This document shows positions 48,094 through 64,000 of a stretch of 64,000 nt of DNA, one piece after another. The notes beneath the pieces are model-generated. The model did no database searches. It was given only the letters and a program-made list of their open reading frames with translations, and was not told the origin of the DNA. Position 1 is the stretch's first letter; each line of letters begins with the position of its first letter. Both the position numbers and the translations under genes were made by a program. Source of the stretch: Daphnia pulex (Eukaryota > Arthropoda > Branchiopoda > Diplostraca > Daphniidae); contig NC_060026.1 in the NCBI RefSeq assembly GCF_021134715.1, positions 4,092,001 to 4,156,000 on the forward strand, written 5' to 3'.

Positions 48094-49061
48094 AACTCAT
48101 ATTCTATCTTTTCTTTTTTTAAATTAAAAATTATTAAGGCGTGAATGCTGTGCGTGAACGGTTGCTGCTTGCTTGTGCCCCATCATCATTGGAAGAAAAA
48201 ATAATCAAGTTACAACAGCTAATTATTAGTACACCAAATAGTACATTTGTAGTAATTAACATAAGAAAAGGTCAAGCTGGATTTGGCTTTCTTAAAAAAC
48301 ATGTGGCAAAAAATTAACACTATTAAACACCTTCTTTAATTATATTCATCTTTTTAAAAAAATTGCTTTTTTTTGTCAAACTGATTTGCATTTTTATGTT
48401 TTTTTTCCCCCCACCGAGTTTGACATCGTTTTAGCATATCTATCGGCCTATTTGCTTATTATGTATTAAAAATGAATCGAAAATACATTACCCATGTTTT
48501 GAAATAACAATCTCACCCCGCCTAGTTTTATAAATGACTAAAACGAATTCACTGACCTTAGCGAAAAAATATACTCAGGTCGTTACGGAATTTGTGTGAA
48601 ACTATTTTTCGAGTTGAGCTTTATAACGGCTAGGAGGAAAACGAGAATATCAAGGAATCGTTTTTGGTAATGGCATTATTACACCAAAGTTTACGATCGC
48701 ACGGACCTAGCAGACTTTTCCCATTACCGCTCTCCGATTTTTAATTGTCGAATGAAATCAAAGGCGCCAGACGTTCATTTTTTTTCAAGTCCCGAGGATT
48801 CACGATTCAGTTTTAACGACTCAAACAAAAATAATTCACAAGGAGATGGACCTCGAAGCCATCTATCGGTGCGATTGCGAAAAATCTATTTGAAAAAATA
48901 ATAGACTAAAAGTTAATCAGATATTGCCGAGTTTAATATTCTTGAGGTACAACGTATTTTCCATCGAGGTATCGAGTCATACGAGAGAAAAAAATAATAA
49001 AGAGAATTCAAATGAGAGAGACTATATGACTTAATTCTTTGTTGTTTTGGCTGGGGGCAGA
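48094..49061. other. Tail-to-tail spacer between the ZP-domain gene and GASZ
   Basis: AT-rich 3' flanks. ATTAAA-type poly(A) signals occur on the plus strand at 48123-48128 and on the minus strand at 48932-48937. No gene is visible. Confidence 0.45.
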
Positions 49062-50952
49062 CTATGCAACTAGGAGAACCGCTGTGGAGTGTTGGAGTAA
49101 GCGGGACGGAGTGGTCCACAATACGAGTCCTCCGGTGAAGGCCACGATTGCCATAACAATGTAGCGACCCCATGGACGTCGCCAGAAACTTTGATCTCTT
49201 TTATCGCGATTATTGTTCTTCTCCGTGATCAAATCAGCTGGAACGAATTCAGATTTATCCTGAACCTATTAAAAAAAAAAGAAAAAGGATTAGGTTGAAA
49301 TTGATCTCATTGGAATGAGGAGAAATTCAGACCTTGTCAAGATAGAGTTTGAGGAACTTGAGCTGACTTTGTAATTCGTTGATTTGTTTCATGGCGTATT
49401 GTGTTTGAGCGGACAGAGCGTGGACGGACGCAGTCTAACCATAGAAAACGAGAAAATGATTAGATATTGAAGTTCAATAGTCTTGTTTTATTAACTTTAA
49501 TTTACCTCCATTCCTAGTTGGAGGATCCTGGGTTTGCGTTGAATTTGATCGCGAAGGTACGCCACGCTGGCCAACATGTACCGTCCGTGAATAGCTAAAT
49601 TACCAACGAGCGCGGTTGCTTCAGGACAGCTAAAAAAATGATAGCCCACAAAAGAACATGATCGTCACGCAATACTCTGTCATTCATGATTCATGGGAAC
49701 AAAATGTAATACCTGAGGTATTTGCTGTATTGTATGGCGGGCAAGCTACCACGCTCCCACTCTTTGGTGTGGATTTCTTTGACAGCGCTCAGCAATCTCG
49801 TTCTGTAGCCAACCTGTAATAATGATCATGTAGCTCGTTATTGACTATGTACGTCGATGGGAAATGAGCGAAGAGCAACTTGCTTGAGTGATGCCCATTC
49901 GATCTAGGTCTCCATCGTCCATGAGTAGGAAAGAATCGTAATTCATCTTGTGCTCGTAAAAATTTGGTAGGAGGCACGTCAAATCCAGTCCCATCAATAC
50001 CGTTTCCAGTTCAGTGACTGTGGCAATCGAGTCGGTGGATGGCGGAGGGGCTGGCGCCGGAGATTCTTGCGGTTTCAGTGTTAGATCCAAAAGGGCCGCC
50101 ACGTCTTTGTGTCCGGCTATCAGGGCAACGTCAACGGCTTTCTGTCCGCTTGTAGACATCAGGTTAGTATCAGCTCCTTTTTCACCGTGCTCCAAAAGAG
50201 CTCGAACGACGGCTCCGTCTCCCTTATCGGCAGCCCACATTAAAGCCTAACGGAAAAAGGGTATAGATTTCTGAACTGTTGTGGGAAATGGTTGAGAGTA
50301 GACTTACACTCCAACCGCGATGATCCTGCAGATCAATGTTGATTTCTTCCCTTCTAAGTAATGTTTGAACTATTTTGAGCCTCTTTTCTTTACAGGCAAA
50401 CATCAACGGTGTCACTTTGTGTCTCTCTGTGGCATTGATGTTTGCTCCATTGGAAATCAGGATCTCGACACACCTGACCAAATCATCTTCAACTTCGTGG
50501 GAGGAAGCACAGGCAGCCATGAGAGGTGTGAATAGTTCTTTGTGGAAATTTGGATTGGCTTTCATCTCCAGCAGATATTCTGTCACTTGCCATCTACCGC
50601 AGCTCACAGAATACATGAGCGCTGTCCAACCTGATCTCAAAACTTGGCTGACGGAAACACCATTCTCTACGTAAGACTCGACTGTCTCAAGGTTCCCCTT
50701 CATTGATGCTATTCGAAAATCGTCCAAATCCACTTCTGATTTTCTCACAACCTACGTAGTAATTGTGAAATCAGAAACAGAAATTTTAAAAAAGTATTCC
50801 ATATTATGTACCTGTGCTGTTGGTACAGGATTGGACGGTGGCCGGGCCCGCAATTTTGGTAAAGGTGCCGGTGCTTCAAACATTCCAAAATCATCATCAT
50901 CCGATTCCCCATCAGAAAATCCAGCGGGACGACCAGCCATCTTTAAACCCAC
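49062..50952 (-). CDS. ASZ1: GASZ: ankyrin-repeat, SAM and C-terminal membrane-anchor protein of the piRNA pathway
   Basis: Seven exons: 50952-50812, 50751-50308, 50246-49884, 49813-49713, 49629-49506, 49434-49333 and 49265-49062, giving 492 aa (488 if the second ATG at 50940 is used; human 475). In animals GASZ sits on the outer mitochondrial membrane of germ cells and is needed for piRNA biogenesis in nuage. An acidic start (DGESDDDDFGMFE) leads to four to six ankyrin repeats (about 50-250; GWTALMYSVSCGRW, FTPLMAACASSHEVEDD, VTPLMFACKEKR, GWSALMWAADKGD). A SAM domain follows (about 263-335; MGITQVGYRTRLL). Then come a coiled-coil-like helix (NELQSQLKFLKLYLDK) and a basic-flanked membrane span (about 459-474). 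Domain order and length match GASZ rather than other ankyrin-SAM proteins. Intron 3 uses a GC donor. Confidence 0.88.
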
Positions 50953-53603
50953 GACACAAAATTAAGAGAGCAAAAGAGTGACAAAAGAAAACGAAGAGAC
51001 TAAGCTACTTAGTGCTTCTAAAAATAACTAAATTTCGTAATAGAATGCACGTGCATCTAAAACTAAAAAGCTGAAAAAAAAAGAAAATCAAAAAAAGATA
51101 CACATTTTAGTCTGCTTAAAGCAGCGTTGCCAATTTGCATGAAAACAAACGTTCTACACCTGAAGGCGTGCCCCCAGGCTGCAGAACAACATGCACGAAA
51201 CTAGCGCCGTGAAAGGACGTCACGCACGGTGCCAGGTGTCCCCGTCGTGTAGGAGCCACGAACGAGCTTGAAAGGTTAACCATCTTTTTCCTCCCCTCAG
51301 TCCGGCTGCATTGATCAAACACGAGCGAAAAAAAAAATATCATTCACGAACAGATGGAATGTATTATAAAAAGCCTTTTTGAAAAATATTCCAAGCTCAT
51401 CACAAAGGCAGCCGAATTCTTTTTCATAAAAATATTATTCATATCGCAAAAATGGAACTTTATCGACCAACACCTTACGGTATGTTCCATTCATTTCTTC
51501 GTCCGTGACGTACACACAATGTGTACAACATATTTCTGAATTGGGTAAGAAATAATTCCAACACGAAAGATGACCGTCTCCCCTCCGCGCCCTCAGGTGT
51601 CAAACATTCATGGCGAGGAGGAGCCTATCTCTAGTCTTCTCTGTAAGAAAATATATTCGATATTCAGTCTGCACCAAGGTGTGTCGTTGCCAAGACGCTC
51701 CATAGTTACACTCCCGGTTATTATTATTATTTGTGCAGTGTGTGTGTGTCTTGTTTTCTCTCCACATTTTTCGTGTGTGATTAAAAACACGTTGCAGTTT
51801 CCTTGAAGAAAATAGAAAATTTCCCAATCATTTTGTGTTTTTGTGGTGAAATTGTGTGGTGGACCGGAACTCTCTCTCTGACGGAACACATCCTGTGGCT
51901 TCTTCCATCACACACACGCAGGTGCAACTGTGTGCATTTCATAATAGAATATATAAGGATATATATATATACCTCGAGTGTGTGTGTGTGTGTAGTGCTC
52001 ATCACGTCATCACCAAATTGATTCGATGAGTGACTGGCTAAGGAATTTAGTAACCACTTTTCGAGTTTTTGTGTCTGTGATCGTAGAATTATCGTTGTTG
52101 TGTTAGAAAAACCGCCAACCAGCAACGTTATTTCACGAATATAATTATCCAGGTATAGTAGTAGTAGTAGCATCGTGACTTTTGCAGACGACGTTTCAGC
52201 ACGAAATGTGTGTGTATGTGCTGCATGTCGTTTATCGGTTGATTTATTTTTGACACAACAAATAACCAAACGTCACGAAACGGATAAACAGCTCTGAAAT
52301 ATCTCATCGTGATATTCAACTCGAGTCTCATATCGAAATGAAACACATGAAAAAGATTTTCACGTGGAATCAATTGTTCACCCACATTGTCTGCCGTGTG
52401 TTTCCCTCCTTTTTCTACATGTAAAACTAAAAATAGTTTCTTCTTTTTTTCTTTTAAAAATGTAATAGCTAGGCGCCAAGCATTCAAACAACAGTCACGA
52501 GGAATAGCAGTAAATAAATACAACGCAGGTATATCCAGGAAGAAGAAAAAAGGCCGAAAAGTTTATTTGACGATATAAAAAGAAAAAAGAGTCAGCAGTC
52601 GGTACACCGCGTGATTTTCTCTCCTCTCGAAGAGACACGCGTCTAAAAGGAAAAAAAAATAAAATAACTGGGTCATCTCCGTCGTTGTGCGGTTGTCTCA
52701 CGTCAAACATTTTTCTTTAAAAGTTAAAAAAGAGTTTTCAATTTTCGCACTAAAGTTTTTTGAACTCTCGTAACCGGTTGAAACGGTAGCAATCATGTAA
52801 CGTTCAATCGACAGTCTTGTTGTAAAAGAAAAACTTGTTATCCAGTTTTGAACGAACGAACTTGGTTGTTACATGTTTCGTTTGTGTGTATATTACCTCT
52901 ACTACTACGTCTATGTGTGTAGAAAGGTGAAAGGGGTGGGTTTTTTGTGTCGTGAACCGCTCCCGAAGATCGCCCCGGGGTGTTGTTGGGAAAAAAAAGA
53001 GGGTTAGAAAAAAGAAGATGGTGGAGACTGGCTGGCTGGCCCCTGTCTGTGTTAACACACAGAGCGCCTTATATGCATATGGTTGTGTGGAGGAACCGTT
53101 GGATATAGCCAGAGCCAGCAGGTGCGTCCGCGTGTGTGTGTAATCATCGAAAATGTAGGTAGAAGAAAAAAGACGCTGAGAGAGAGAAAAAGAAATGTGT
53201 GTGTATACATCTACACCACATATACATATATAAGAATATATACGACCTAGTCAGCAGCCAAGGGGAGAGAGAGAAGAAACAACTAGCCGAATATTATATA
53301 GCCGAGACGACGACTCTCGACTCTTTTTCGGGAGGAATCCAAAAGTGGGCTGAAAAAAAAGAAAAAGATATTGAGGTCGAGCTGTTAGACGCTGTGTTGT
53401 TGCTTTTATTCTTTTCAACTACTTCCTTCTTCGCAGTTTTCTTTTTTTTATTTTATTTTGAAAATTCCATTTTTGGCGGGTTGTGTAATTTTTTGAAATT
53501 TTTCTTACAGGAATCATTTTGAAGACAAAAGTTTTGTGAACTGAACAATTTTGACAGTTGAATAACAAAAAAACCGGAAGTGGAAAAAGATGTCGAGTTC
53601 AGG
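50953..53603. promoter_or_regulatory. Divergent region between GASZ and MAGI
   Basis: Both genes start outward from this interval, so it should hold both promoters and a long MAGI leader. No coding exon was recognised. GT/CA and GA repeats are common (51980-51995, 52200-52220, 53180-53280). An in-frame TGA at 53559-53561 closes the MAGI frame upstream of its start. Confidence 0.4.

Positions 53604-64000
<10,397 letters not shown>

Overview
The window looks like nuclear DNA of an arthropod, most likely a branchiopod crustacean of the Daphnia type. It is intron-rich with many very short introns (about 55-90 bp), AT-rich intergenic DNA and densely packed housekeeping genes whose products read like arthropod orthologues. 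The genus is an inference: no species marker is visible. All gene models were built by hand, by joining open frames at GT-AG (once GC-AG) sites and checking that the phases agree. No transcript evidence was available.

Layout. 1-5560: low-complexity GA/CT-rich DNA with no recognised gene. 5663-6904: a foldback-type element whose arms are arrays of a 15-bp motif. 8351-15703 (minus): a six-exon secreted protein that looks like a TGF-beta prodomain with no cystine-knot ligand. 15704-28564: its 5' flank, then about 11 kb of DNA without a recognised gene. 28565-37569 (all minus): the E2 subunit of branched-chain keto acid dehydrogenase (DBT), PUM3/Puf6, a 2-Cys peroxiredoxin and a BED-finger-like nuclear protein. 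39104-40661 (plus): ARL6/BBS3. 41368-43295 (minus): Rab GDI. 45633-48093 (plus): a small secreted ZP-domain protein. 49062-50952 (minus): GASZ/ASZ1, a mitochondrial piRNA-pathway protein. 53604 to the window end (plus): the N-terminal part of a MAGI scaffold (diverged PDZ0, guanylate-kinase-like, WW, WW, PDZ1, continuing beyond the window).

The genes form no common pathway. They are unrelated neighbours in a compact cluster: mitochondrial valine/leucine/isoleucine catabolism, ribosome biogenesis, peroxide removal, cilium trafficking, Rab recycling, apical matrix, germline piRNA biogenesis and junction scaffolding. The observations most worth a second look are the prodomain-only TGF-beta-like protein (with an AATAAA soon after its stop), the foldback element with gene-like cargo, two or three candidate alternative first exons in MAGI introns that all end in the phase needed to join the next MAGI exon, a GC-AG intron inside the GASZ SAM domain, and a perfect 30-bp palindrome in an intron.
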